Shown piece by piece: positions 8,993 through 17,750 of a stretch of DNA of 64,000 bases. Position 1 is the first letter of the stretch. Every line of letters starts with the position of its first letter. The position numbers and the translations under genes are program-made. Origin of the DNA: Blastopirellula sediminis (GTDB lineage: Bacteria > Planctomycetota > Planctomycetia > Pirellulales > Pirellulaceae); contig NZ_JAJKFT010000004.1 of assembly GCF_020966755.1 (NCBI RefSeq), forward strand, positions 124,001-188,000, given 5' to 3'. Below the pieces are notes generated by a model. It worked only from the letters and a program-made list of their open reading frames with translations. It searched no databases and was not told the DNA's origin.

Positions 8993-10702
8993 CTATTCCG
9001 GCGTCGTCTCCAATTCATCAATCCCGAAGACCCCATTTCCGGTCGCGGTCTCAATTTCACGACGCGTGCGCGGCTTTTCCAGGTCGAGCCAGTTCGGTAT
9101 CGGATAGCGGACGACCAGGTCGAGCAGATCTTCGGCCATCAGCGTCTCGATGAGTTGGTCCTTTAACCATTCCCCGTCCTCGATTCTTTGCGTGATTGAG
9201 TCTCCTCCGTTGTCTGTGCCGTCGACGTAGCGGCTGTAGAGCAAAAAGCCGGGATCACGCCGCTCATAGATCAGTCGCTCGGTCGGTAGATACAGGTCGA
9301 TCGTCAAATCGAGATCGAGCAGTTCGGCTAATCGATCGAGCGATTTGGGATATTCGTCGTTCGTCGCTCGATATTGCTGTAGCGCCGTCGTAACTTGCAG
9401 CAAACGGAGCTCTTGACGGCAGCGGTTCCAATTTCGTTTTTGATCGATCCATTCGCTCGCCCAGTGGGCGTAGGTCATATCGGCGATGAAGACGCCGCGA
9501 ACCGATTGATTGAGCGTCGCCGAGAACGCGGCGTAGTTGCCGTCCCAAGAGCGAAAGCGTTCCTCCGCATCCGCTTGCCAGAGACGGGCCGCAATGTCGA
9601 ACTGCGGAATGTCGTCGATGGTCAGGACGCCATGAAGTTTGTCGTAAACCTGGTTGATTCTCTGGAGCGTCGTATTCTTGTTGTACGGTAGGTGTAGTAA
9701 ATAGCGCCTTCGCTCGGGGGTGAATTGTTCGGCGTATGCGACCGTCACTTCATCGTGATAGGCGGCGCCTTCGAGCGCCGCCAGGCGCGAAAAACTTTCG
9801 GCCACGTCAGCGCAATTGGGCAGGGGAGGGAGGTCGCGCAGAAAGGCGGAGATCTCGTCGAGCAGCTCGCGGTCGCAGACGCCGCTCGACAACAGCCGAT
9901 GAGTACGGTCCGCCACGACCGGCTCCAGTGCACAGCCGATCGCGATCTGAAGTTGCGATGGGGGCGTAGGGTAGGTGCGGCAGATTCGCCAGCATGTTTT
10001 CAAATCCCGCCAGGCCGCCGCCGCGTCCCCTTCGCCGATGTGCATATTCGCTCTGATGCACAAACCGCAAATCGCCAGTCGAACGTTGGGGGGCTCTTCG
10101 ACGCCGCATTCCTGCAATTGCGAATCGTCAAGCGACGGCCAATACGACGCGTGGCAATTCTCCAGGTCGAATAGCCGGTCAAGGTGTACTCGCTGGTCGT
10201 CGACCCATTGGGCCACTGGAGGAATCTGCTCGCGACGCCAGGGATTTTGGTCCAGGTCGTAGACGTAGTTTCGGGGATCGAAGTCGTAATCGCCCCCTTG
10301 GCTGAGATCGATCTGCCACTTTTCGGATGCCCAGGCGGTGATCAATTGCAAGTAGTGATCGGAGGAGTCAAGTTCCACAATGCCCGGAGAGAGCTCTTCT
10401 TCGATTCCAAGTTGTTCGCGCAGCTGATGCTGTTGATCGACCGTCAATTCGCCAGGCCACGTGGCGATCACGATCGGTACGGCGGCGTTGTTCCGCCGGG
10501 TGATTTCCTCTTTCCGCTGCCGCTCGATATGCGTGACATAGTCGACCTGGCCGTCGTCGGTCAGCGGAGCGACCAGAAACGTCGTCTTCGGCGAAATCGC
10601 CAACTTCCTCGGCGGACCCCAAATCGACCACGCGATCATGCCCAAGAACAACAGCAGGCTGCCGCCGATGACCGCCAGGTAGGTCTTCGCTTTTCGAGTC
10701 AT
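8993..10702 (-). CDS. Membrane-anchored protein of unknown function
   Basis: This 569-residue protein has one N-terminal membrane segment (about residues 8-28, YLAVIGGSLLLFLGMIAWSI) followed by a large extracytoplasmic part without further hydrophobic spans. I do not recognise a catalytic domain. The body is helical and Arg/Glu-rich. The C-terminal third contains ERRDPGFLLYSRYVDGTDNGG, a pattern (LLYS...DGxDNGG) that I associate with planctomycete secreted proteins and Ca-binding ends of pseudopilin-like proteins; that link is inference. The ATG at 10702 is the clear start because the membrane anchor follows at once. It is convergent with aceEF and divergent from the paralogue pair that follows. 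Confidence 0.7.
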   Translation of the reverse strand: MTRKAKTYLAVIGGSLLLFLGMIAWSIWGPPRKLAISPKTTFLVAPLTDDGQVDYVTHIERQRKEEITRRNNAAVPIVIATWPGELTVDQQHQLREQLGIEEELSPGIVELDSSDHYLQLITAWASEKWQIDLSQGGDYDFDPRNYVYDLDQNPWRREQIPPVAQWVDDQRVHLDRLFDLENCHASYWPSLDDSQLQECGVEEPPNVRLAICGLCIRANMHIGEGDAAAAWRDLKTCWRICRTYPTPPSQLQIAIGCALEPVVADRTHRLLSSGVCDRELLDEISAFLRDLPPLPNCADVAESFSRLAALEGAAYHDEVTVAYAEQFTPERRRYLLHLPYNKNTTLQRINQVYDKLHGVLTIDDIPQFDIAARLWQADAEERFRSWDGNYAAFSATLNQSVRGVFIADMTYAHWASEWIDQKRNWNRCRQELRLLQVTTALQQYRATNDEYPKSLDRLAELLDLDLTIDLYLPTERLIYERRDPGFLLYSRYVDGTDNGGDSITQRIEDGEWLKDQLIETLMAEDLLDLVVRYPIPNWLDLEKPRTRREIETATGNGVFGIDELETTPE

Positions 10703-11024
10703 AAAACTGCCGCTGGTTGGAACTGCCTTGCGAATATATTCGAGCAGAATCTACGGATCTTGCCAGGAATTGCTGATAGGACCGATCTGGTATCGATGGT
10801 TCCTGGGTAACAGTCGTCGCCACACGCGGTTCGGGAATTCGCGTTCTGCGCCATGACTTTCGCTCCGTGATAAGAATGCATTGTTTTAGCTAGATGTTGC
10901 GTCGTATTTGCAGCTAATGCCAGCGGAGTATTAATTCCTCTAGGACAGGTTCGTCGAAATCGCGCATGATGGTCGGCTGGTTCCCGTTTAGGAAATAGAG
11001 TCCGAATAAGTGGGAGGTTTTGAC
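10703..11024. other. Intergenic region, divergent promoters expected
   Basis: This 322-nt gap separates the divergent 8993-10702 gene and the first 312-residue paralogue. It holds a 12-nt palindrome CGAATATATTCG (10731-10742), whose GAATATATTC core recurs at 12005-12014 before the second paralogue, and the copy of a 27-nt element at 10942-10968. I see no gene here. Confidence 0.5.
10942..10968 (+). repeat. 27-nt upstream element, copy 1
   Basis: The block starts AGGACA and ends GCGCATG and matches 12079-12105 at 22 of 27 positions. It ends 56 nt before the GTG start at 11025, close to the 59 nt in the second copy. It is either a retained remnant of the tandem gene duplication or a shared control site. 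Confidence 0.55.
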
Positions 11025-11963
11025 GTGACGGCGAACACCTTATCGATAACAACTCTCCAGCTACTGAAATTTGCGACGATCTTCCTCGTGCTGTTCGCTT
11101 TCAGCCGCGACGCGATGGCTGGATACGAAGAGGAAATGGTGAAAATCCGCGAAGGTCGAATGGCGAACGAAGATGTTATCGTCGCTGCCGATGCATTGGA
11201 CTCGGCATTGAAAGCGACGCTATCGCTGATTCCTAACGACATGAAATCGCACCTGTTGGAAGCGACTGCCAAACGATTAGAGTCCGTGCGACAGGAAGCG
11301 TCGCGGGCCCAGACGCCTGAATTTGGCGCCGCTTCTACGGCGTTGAATATGATCGAACTCGCGTTGTCGATCCACGACCTGCCGAATCGGGACTACGAAA
11401 AAACGGTCGCACTTCGCGCCAAGGCGGCGCAGCATTTTGGAAGCATTTTGGCGGAATATCAGACCGAGGCGGCAAAACATAATTTGGACGAGACTCAGCA
11501 ATGGTTTGTAAAAACGCGATTCCCTCATCTCATTGACGAAGCTCAGCACAACCCATTGGGATTAGGAACCTGTTACGGCATTCTGTTGACGGAGACTGAA
11601 ACTAGCGAGCTAAAGCGACTGTTGACGGCGACGCTTACGCCGGTCGAACACAAAAACATGTTCCAGCTTGGAGGAGACATGAATAAGAACGGATTCTTTC
11701 TTCAGGGTGACGCGTTTAACAAAGTTTGGTTTCATATCATTCACTGCGAGCAATCCCGATTGATGGCCAAGACGCGAACGGTGTTGCCGTCAGATCAGCT
11801 CGGAAGACTGTATCAAATCTTCAACGACAAGAAAAACGCAGCCGAGGAAGCGGAGTCAGCTGCTCGCAGGAAGCAATTCCTTGAACAAGTGGAGCGAGAG
11901 ACGCCAGAAAGCGACCCAGTCGAGAGGAAGCGGCAGACGCAACTCAAAGAGCGACAACGGTAG
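11025..11963 (+). CDS. Secreted protein of unknown function, tandem paralogue 1
   Basis: Starting at GTG 11025 the protein has 312 residues. GGAGG (11013-11017) lies 7 nt upstream, which decides this start. A signal peptide of about 30 residues ends in FSRDAMA, and the mature protein begins GYEEEMVKIREGR. The rest is predicted helical, with Cys only near the middle (GTCYG) and late (HCEQ), and ends in a charged segment rich in Glu, Arg and Lys. I recognise no domain. It is clearly related to the next gene over its whole length, with shared blocks EDVxxAAD, LRAKAA, GILLT-E and a charged tail, and both are exactly 312 residues. Export to the periplasm or surface is inferred from the signal peptide. 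Confidence 0.75.
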   Translation: MTANTLSITTLQLLKFATIFLVLFAFSRDAMAGYEEEMVKIREGRMANEDVIVAADALDSALKATLSLIPNDMKSHLLEATAKRLESVRQEASRAQTPEFGAASTALNMIELALSIHDLPNRDYEKTVALRAKAAQHFGSILAEYQTEAAKHNLDETQQWFVKTRFPHLIDEAQHNPLGLGTCYGILLTETETSELKRLLTATLTPVEHKNMFQLGGDMNKNGFFLQGDAFNKVWFHIIHCEQSRLMAKTRTVLPSDQLGRLYQIFNDKKNAAEEAESAARRKQFLEQVERETPESDPVERKRQTQLKERQR

Positions 11964-12078
11964 TCTTTTAGTCTGGAGAGTATTTCCAACCCTTCGTGAA
12001 TTGGGAATATATTCGGCGGAGTCTCGCTGAGATTGAATGCCTGATTCGTGAAATCGTATCTGTTGGCTAAACTTTTGG

Positions 12079-12105
12079 AGGACAAGTCCCGCGAAATAGC
12101 GCATG
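12079..12105 (+). repeat. 27-nt upstream element, copy 2
   Basis: This is the partner of 10942-10968 (22 of 27 identities), ending 59 nt before the GTG start at 12165. Confidence 0.55.
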
Positions 12106-12164
12106 CTATTCGTTATTCGCATTGCTCGCTTCGTCTTATCAGAAAGAAACAAGGTTCCGGCCTC

Positions 12165-13103
12165 GTGAAACCCTGCACTCTAAATTGCCGACGACTTCTG
12201 GCGTTTGCCGTTTCCTGCTTCGTCATCACGAATAGCGCACTGGCGAGCTATGAGGAGGAGTTGACCAAAATTCGCCAGGGGCGGGACAGTACCGAAGACG
12301 TGATGATGGCGGCCGACGTGCTGGAGTACGAAATCCAGGAAACGTTTTCGCAGATCGACAACGATATCGCGGTCAAAGTAGACGGAGCGATATCGCAGAG
12401 ACTGGCCACCATGCAGGTCGAATTCGCTCAGGCGCGCACTTCCAACTATCGTTCTACCTACACCGCGCTGCGGTTGGTGGAGTTGGCGACCACGATTCGC
12501 GCATTGCCCGACAAGCCGTATGAAGAAACGGCGGAACTTCGCGCCAAAGCGGCGGAGAATTACGGGAAAATTCTGGCAGACTTTGAAGCGGAGGTGACGA
12601 AGCGAACGTTGAGCAAACGGTCGGAAGCGTATGTGAAAATCCAGATTCCTCGCCTCCTGCAAGAAGCTCGCGATAACCCGCTGGCGTCAGGCTACGGCAT
12701 CCTGCTGACCGATGCCGAAACCGCCGAGTTGAATCGTTTGTTGCACGCGATCTTGCCGCTGGCCGAAGCGGGATCGGACTCCTCGCCTGACTTTTCGCAA
12801 GCTGACATGACGAAGCGACAAATGGAAGACTTTCGCAAGTTGGCCGACGCGTATCACAAAGTGTGGCGCCATATCATCAAATGCGAGCAAGACCGTCGCA
12901 ACGCCAAACCGCCCCGCGATTTGCCCCCTTCTTTGTTGTCGAAGACGCATCGCATCTTGAGCGAAAAGACGCAGCAAGCGATCAAGGTGGAGTCGGCGGC
13001 CCGGATGGAGCATTACCGCCAGGAAGCGGAGCGGATGAAGCGCGAAAACAATCCTGCCGAGATCGAGCGGCGGCGGAAAGAATTAGAGAAACAGCGACAG
13101 TAG
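12165..13103 (+). CDS. Secreted protein of unknown function, tandem paralogue 2
   Basis: This 312-residue protein is read from GTG 12165, with AAGG 10 nt upstream. This start gives a clean signal peptide (MKPCTLNCRRLLAFAVSCFV ... NSALA) and the same length as paralogue 1. A longer in-frame ATG at 12048 would put about 39 charged residues before the signal peptide and is less likely. The mature protein begins SYEEELTKIRQGR and carries the same blocks as its neighbour (EDVMMAADVL, LRAKAAENYGKIL, GILLTDAETAEL). The C-terminus is strongly charged and helical. The function is unknown. The two genes lie 201 nt apart, each with its own upstream element, and appear to be an old tandem duplication. 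Confidence 0.78.
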   Translation: MKPCTLNCRRLLAFAVSCFVITNSALASYEEELTKIRQGRDSTEDVMMAADVLEYEIQETFSQIDNDIAVKVDGAISQRLATMQVEFAQARTSNYRSTYTALRLVELATTIRALPDKPYEETAELRAKAAENYGKILADFEAEVTKRTLSKRSEAYVKIQIPRLLQEARDNPLASGYGILLTDAETAELNRLLHAILPLAEAGSDSSPDFSQADMTKRQMEDFRKLADAYHKVWRHIIKCEQDRRNAKPPRDLPPSLLSKTHRILSEKTQQAIKVESAARMEHYRQEAERMKRENNPAEIERRRKELEKQRQ

Positions 13104-13117
13104 TCGAGATAAACGAA

Positions 13118-13158
13118 CCAGGGACGGGAACCGCTGTGATTGCGATCGCCGTCCCTGG
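13118..13158. terminator. Hairpin between convergent genes
   Basis: CCAGGGACGG (13118-13127) pairs perfectly with CCGTCCCTGG (13149-13158) around a 21-nt loop. No T tract follows, so it may be a transcript 3' end hairpin rather than a classical terminator. Confidence 0.4.
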
Positions 13159-13216
13159 AGTATTCCGAGAACTTTGGCTCAATGGATCGCAGCGCTGTGC
13201 GCCGCGACGTTCTGCT

Positions 13217-14071
13217 CTACATCGGATCCGAAGCCGAGAAGATCTGCATGTAGCCCCAGTCGGTATCCGATTGCGCGTGGACTTCGACGTTCTTGTAGAA
13301 GTGACGCAGGTAGTTGAGCAAACCGGGGCCGTTCCAGAGGTGGCCGTTCGTTTTGCTGTCGCCGTAGTTGTCGTCTTGGTGGTGGATTTCGCCGGTGATC
13401 ATTTGAATCTTGTGATAGTCGGTTTCGTCCAGACTGAACAAGATTTTGAACTCCGAACCTTCGCAGTCGATTTTGAAGACGTCGACCTGATCGAGCGGCC
13501 CGAAAATCTCTTTGGCGGCCAACGTCGGGATGCCGTTTTCGCAGGCCTGGCTCGTCGTCGCTTTGTCGGCGATGCAGATTCCGCCGGTGTTGGTACGGTG
13601 CTCTTTGGAAGCATGCACGTCGATGTTGTCGAAGTTGTTCTTCGGAATGACCTGATCGCTCCGATCGGCGACGGCGTAGTTGTACGCTTGGACCTGATTC
13701 TGCACGTTATTGAGCAGCAGGTTCGATTGAATCATCCGCAGGTTTTCCGGCATGTACTCGTAAACCTGAATGTTCGCTTGCGGCAAGAGCGTGGCCGCGA
13801 TCACGCTGAAGCCGCCGATGTGGCCGCCGATATCGACGATCGTCGACGGACGACCCGCGAGCTTCTTGCTGATTTCTTCCAAGCGGTATTCGCGGAAGAT
13901 CCCTTGGTAGATCCCTTCGTCGATCGTGCCGTAGCGGAAGACGCCGCTGACCGGCTTGCCGCAATAGCGGAAGTCCTTGACGTAGTACTTGCTCGACGTC
14001 GTTCCTCGCTTTGTCGAGTGGGAATCGTCGGTGCGGAAACCATGGTACAACTTGCCTAGCGCTTTGATCAC
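13217..14071 (-). CDS. FkbM family SAM-dependent methyltransferase
   Basis: This 284-residue protein has the FkbM signature: the SAM-binding loop VDIGGHIGGFSVIAA (about residues 97-111), an acidic YEYMPEN after strand 2, and the conserved VFKIDCEGSEFKILFS near residue 200. FkbM-type enzymes O-methylate hydroxyl groups on polyketides, sugars and glycolipids. In this window a surface glycan is the likely target, though the main glycan cluster lies 10 kb away. The start is GTG at 14071, with GGGGAG 8 nt upstream. The gene is convergent with the paralogue pair. Confidence 0.85.
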   Translation of the reverse strand: MIKALGKLYHGFRTDDSHSTKRGTTSSKYYVKDFRYCGKPVSGVFRYGTIDEGIYQGIFREYRLEEISKKLAGRPSTIVDIGGHIGGFSVIAATLLPQANIQVYEYMPENLRMIQSNLLLNNVQNQVQAYNYAVADRSDQVIPKNNFDNIDVHASKEHRTNTGGICIADKATTSQACENGIPTLAAKEIFGPLDQVDVFKIDCEGSEFKILFSLDETDYHKIQMITGEIHHQDDNYGDSKTNGHLWNGPGLLNYLRHFYKNVEVHAQSDTDWGYMQIFSASDPM

Positions 14072-14247
14072 GACGAAACTCCCCAGCCTGATTCGATGCG
14101 TTGCCCGGGACGTCCAAATCTTGTCCCGGAATCGGGGGGGATCATACCGCGGATTTTGATTTCGAGGCTAGAGCAACTGAGGCGATATTTCGCGGCGGCG
14201 CTCAGCGATCCGCTAGCATTTGGCTACGGTTTTTCCCGTTGAATCGC

Positions 14248-16155
14248 CTAGTTCGTTAGCGTCAGCGGCCAGACAAAGGGAATCAGCACCAGGGCCGTCG
14301 TCGCGACGATCAGTGCGAGCGGAACGCCGGCCACCAGGTAGTCGCGCGGCTTGTAACCGCCGGGGCCCATGACCATCAAGTTGGTCTGATAACCGATCGG
14401 CGTCAGGAACGAGAGGGACGCCGCCAAGGCGATCGCCATGATAAAGGGACGCGGATTCAAATCCCCTTCCATCGCGACCGCAATCGCAATCGGCAGCAGC
14501 AGTGCGGCGACCGCGGCGTTGGTGATCATCTCGGTAAAGACCATCGCCAGCAAATAGATCACGATCAGCAGCAGATAAGGACGTGGCCCGACCAGATTGA
14601 CGAGCGACTCCGCGATCATGCCGGCGGCGCCGCTTTGCCACAGCGCACTCCCTAGCCCCAGCGCGGCGGCGATCGTGACGACTACCTGGAGATCAACGGC
14701 GGCTCGCGCGTCGGAAGATTTGACGCATTGCGTCAGCACCATCAGCGCGGCGATCGACAGCGCGGCGATCGCCGGATCTCCCAGGCCTCCGCCCCCAAAG
14801 AGCGAAGCCAGCGTCATCCAAAGGATCAGCACGCTCATCAGACTGGCCGCCAGCAAGGCTCGATCGTGACGACGCGGTTCGGCGCCTTCGACGCTGCTGA
14901 CCAGGTAGAAGTCGCGGCTATTGCGCTGCTGGGCGATAAAGTCGCCGCGCGTTTGCAATAGCAGCGTATCGCCCGGCTCCAGTTCGATGTTGCCGATCTT
15001 GTTGGTCAGTCGCATGCCGTTGCGATGGACCGCGATCACCGCCGCGTTATAGAGAGCGCGAAAGTTCGCTTTGCGGACGGTGCTGCCGATCAGCGGCGAC
15101 GTGCGCGACAAAACCACTTCGGTCAGGTGCCGCTGTTGCCGCGAGCTGGGATGGAATTCATACGTTTGATCGGCCGCGGGAACGAGCCCCGGAATCTTCT
15201 CCAAGTCGACGATTGTCGACACGACGCCGGTGAAGACCAGACGATCGCCGGCACGGATTTGATCTCCCGGCGCAACCGGCGTGATGATGTCGCCGTGGCG
15301 ATCGATTTCGATCAGATAGAGCCCGTGCAAGTTACGCAGGCCCGCCTCTTCAACCGTTTTGCTCACCAGGCGACATTCGGGCAGCACTTGCATCTCGACC
15401 AGGTATTCACGGCGTTGATCTCCCAGCTGCTCGATTAAGTCAGGCGAACCTGGCAGCAATTTCTGCCCGAGCAGGATCAAGAAGAGCGATCCGGCGATTG
15501 CGCACGGCAGCCCGACCATGCCGATCTCGAAGAAGCCCATCGGCGCGACTTTCGGCAGCGCCGTTTGGCGTTTGGCGATGGCGGTCGCATCGGGCGACGC
15601 CGCTTCCTCTAGTTGTGCCACTTCGGCCTGCATCGCGGTGTGGCTCAAGCGAAGTTGATCGTTAACGACCAGCGTGGTGCTGGTGCCGATCAACGTGCAG
15701 ACGCCGCCCAGGATCGTCAGGTAACTAAGGGGGAGCAGCAACTTCGACGGAGAGAGGTTTCGCTGACGGCACCAATCGATCAGTACCGGCATCATCATCG
15801 CGACCAGCGCGGTGTTGAGGATGAACGCACTGCTGGCGACGATCGGCCCGGCGATGCGGCGAAGCGCCGATTGCTCGGTCTTCACATCTCCCAGTAGCAT
15901 GTTGCCGACCCAGTCGAGGACGCCGGTGCTGCGCAGACCGGCCGCTACAACTAACAGGGCGCTGATCGCCAAGACCGCGCGGCTGGCGAAGCCGGCGATT
16001 GCCGCGGCTGGGGCCAGGACCCCAGTCAGAACCAAAAAGACGAGCGCCAACAGAAACAGCAGGTCGATTGGGATTCGTCGCGTGACTTGCAGGGTGACGA
16101 ACACGCCGATGGTCGTCGCGATCGCAAGCCAAGGGTGCAAAAATTCGGGAATCAT
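14248..16155 (-). CDS. SLC13/DASS-type anion permease with two RCK_C (TrkA-C) domains
   Basis: This 635-residue membrane protein has N-terminal and C-terminal transmembrane blocks, with two cytoplasmic RCK_C domains inserted between them (about residues 235-300 and 320-400). The first membrane block has the family signature LIGTSTTLVVNDQLRL, and the C-terminal block has ITNAAVAALLLPIAIAVA and LTPIGYQTNLMVMGPG, the paired SNT-like motifs of divalent anion:Na+ symporters. Proteins of this layout are usually annotated as sulfate, dicarboxylate or citrate-type transporters; the substrate here is not determined. RCK_C domains suggest gating by a small ligand. Confidence 0.85.
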   Translation of the reverse strand: MIPEFLHPWLAIATTIGVFVTLQVTRRIPIDLLFLLALVFLVLTGVLAPAAAIAGFASRAVLAISALLVVAAGLRSTGVLDWVGNMLLGDVKTEQSALRRIAGPIVASSAFILNTALVAMMMPVLIDWCRQRNLSPSKLLLPLSYLTILGGVCTLIGTSTTLVVNDQLRLSHTAMQAEVAQLEEAASPDATAIAKRQTALPKVAPMGFFEIGMVGLPCAIAGSLFLILLGQKLLPGSPDLIEQLGDQRREYLVEMQVLPECRLVSKTVEEAGLRNLHGLYLIEIDRHGDIITPVAPGDQIRAGDRLVFTGVVSTIVDLEKIPGLVPAADQTYEFHPSSRQQRHLTEVVLSRTSPLIGSTVRKANFRALYNAAVIAVHRNGMRLTNKIGNIELEPGDTLLLQTRGDFIAQQRNSRDFYLVSSVEGAEPRRHDRALLAASLMSVLILWMTLASLFGGGGLGDPAIAALSIAALMVLTQCVKSSDARAAVDLQVVVTIAAALGLGSALWQSGAAGMIAESLVNLVGPRPYLLLIVIYLLAMVFTEMITNAAVAALLLPIAIAVAMEGDLNPRPFIMAIALAASLSFLTPIGYQTNLMVMGPGGYKPRDYLVAGVPLALIVATTALVLIPFVWPLTLTN

Positions 16156-16473
16156 TCAATCGTTGTTGGCGACAGGGCAGGCAAACAGCGCGGCAGTAGA
16201 GATTCTGAGGTTTCTGCGGCCGCTTGGGAATGCGGTACCTGCCGCCAGTCGGTAAGGGATCGGGAAACGAACCATTGTAAACGGCAAATCGGGCAACCTC
16301 GCCTTCATATCTCGCATAATCTGCATCTCTACTAGTCTTCCTGGTTTGCCTGACGTGTCGCGTCGTATTTGACCGATACGAACATGTGTCACGCCGAGTA
16401 CGGGCGACCGCGAGTGGAGATTCGCGTCCCCCTCTCAAACTCAATCAACTACTGCCCCCGCTGGAGACAACGG
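16156..16473. other. Intergenic region, divergent
   Basis: This 318-nt gap lies between the minus-strand permease and the plus-strand secreted protein and should hold both promoters. I found no convincing hexamer pairs, repeats or small gene. Confidence 0.4.
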
Positions 16474-17487
16474 ATGTCGTTCTTGGGCCTACGCTCGCTT
16501 TGCGTCCTGCTGGTTTGCATTCCTACCCTGTGTTTTGCAGACAATTTGCCAGGATCGTGCGTTCTCGCCGCTTATTCGGCCGATCAGGCCCATTTCGCCG
16601 ACTTCCGCGATCCTCTGGCGAAGTTTGCTGAGACCGATTGGGTTCAGGCCGCAATTCGCGACTGCGTCGAGCCGAATCGGACGAAGCCGGCCGACGGGAG
16701 CCAGTTTGCGATCAACGTGGCGAAGGACCATGCCGGGGCCGGACAGCTGGAAGAGGCAACGTTTGAGCTGGAACTCGCCTGGCAAAAGGTGAGCCGGCTG
16801 TTCTGGAATAGCCCGGAAAATCCAGAAGGCTTTCAGGTCGCCCAGTTCGACATCTGGATGAAGGGACTGACGAACCGGGCGCTGGCCGGGTGGTTGCCGT
16901 CGTCGGGTTCTGCATTGGAACCTGTTACAGATAAAGAACTTGCGGAAATTGAGCAGTTCATTCTCGACGAGGATTACGCTTCGGCCGTCGCCGCTCGCCC
17001 CGTGATTGCCACCGCGGCCCAGGACGATTGCCCGCCAATGCCGCCGACGGTCGAGCGGGTCGTGATCAGCACAGAAACCATTGCGCCAGAAGTGGTTGAG
17101 GAGATCGCGACGTTGCTGGAAGACGAAGAGGCTCCGCTAACCGACGAGGAAATCGCCTACCTCCACAGCGGGCCATCGGACTTTGTCATCTCGCTCGATC
17201 CTTACGGATACTCGGAATACAATGATTATCTGAAGGAGAAGCGTGCCGAATCCCCTAAGGCGGAGCAGGGGGCCGCTTGGTCCGCCGTGCTCGCCACGCA
17301 GATTGTCGCTCTGACCCGTTCGTCGAATGACGGAATTCGCTGGATCGGCTCCTTCGACCTGTCGCAGCCGATTCGTGCCGCCCGCCAGATCCATCAAGAG
17401 CGTGAGATCCGCGGCTATCGGACGGCCGAGCGGCAGCTGCTGGAACGTTGGGACGCCGTGATCGACGGCTTTCAGGTACTTCGCTAG
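16474..17487 (+). CDS. Secreted acidic protein of unknown function
   Basis: This 337-residue protein is read from ATG 16474, with GGAG 7 nt upstream; longer starts would precede the signal peptide with unrelated sequence. The signal peptide MSFLGLRSLCVLLVCIPTLC ends at FA before DNLPGS. The mature chain is acidic, with a Glu/Asp-rich middle (EEIATLLEDEEAPLTDEEIA) and a more basic C-terminus. It contains no motif I recognise. It stands alone between divergent and unrelated neighbours. Confidence 0.65.
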   Translation: MSFLGLRSLCVLLVCIPTLCFADNLPGSCVLAAYSADQAHFADFRDPLAKFAETDWVQAAIRDCVEPNRTKPADGSQFAINVAKDHAGAGQLEEATFELELAWQKVSRLFWNSPENPEGFQVAQFDIWMKGLTNRALAGWLPSSGSALEPVTDKELAEIEQFILDEDYASAVAARPVIATAAQDDCPPMPPTVERVVISTETIAPEVVEEIATLLEDEEAPLTDEEIAYLHSGPSDFVISLDPYGYSEYNDYLKEKRAESPKAEQGAAWSAVLATQIVALTRSSNDGIRWIGSFDLSQPIRAARQIHQEREIRGYRTAERQLLERWDAVIDGFQVLR

Positions 17488-17601
17488 TAGGGTGTGTGGG
17501 CAGGTGATCGCTGGCAATCTGAGGATCGGGGTAAGGGTATTCCGATTCTCCGGAAATGTTAATCCAGCTAAACTTGCGACAATCGGTAGATTTTTGTAGC
17601 G

Positions 17602-17623
17602 TCTATTTCAGGCGGGAAATAGA
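17602..17623. repeat. Inverted repeat upstream of the 1290-residue gene
   Basis: TCTATTTC (17602-17609) and GAAATAGA (17616-17623) are perfect complements around 6 nt, in an AT-rich stretch about 130 nt before the start of the large VWA gene. The size and spacing suit an operator; no regulator is known. Confidence 0.35.
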
Positions 17624-17750
17624 ATACTAGTTCAGTTGCGGACTGCAATTCTGCGCCTTCTGTGAGCCGCATCTGCTACAACAGTGGGAATTCACTGGAA
17701 CAGGGAATCCCCTCCTCGACACATCCTTTCGACGGTTTTGGAGTCTGAAT

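Noticed and set aside
12048-12164. Extended N-terminus of the second 312-residue paralogue
   Set aside because: It would put a charged leader before the signal peptide, and the GTG at 12165 gives equal lengths of the two paralogues.
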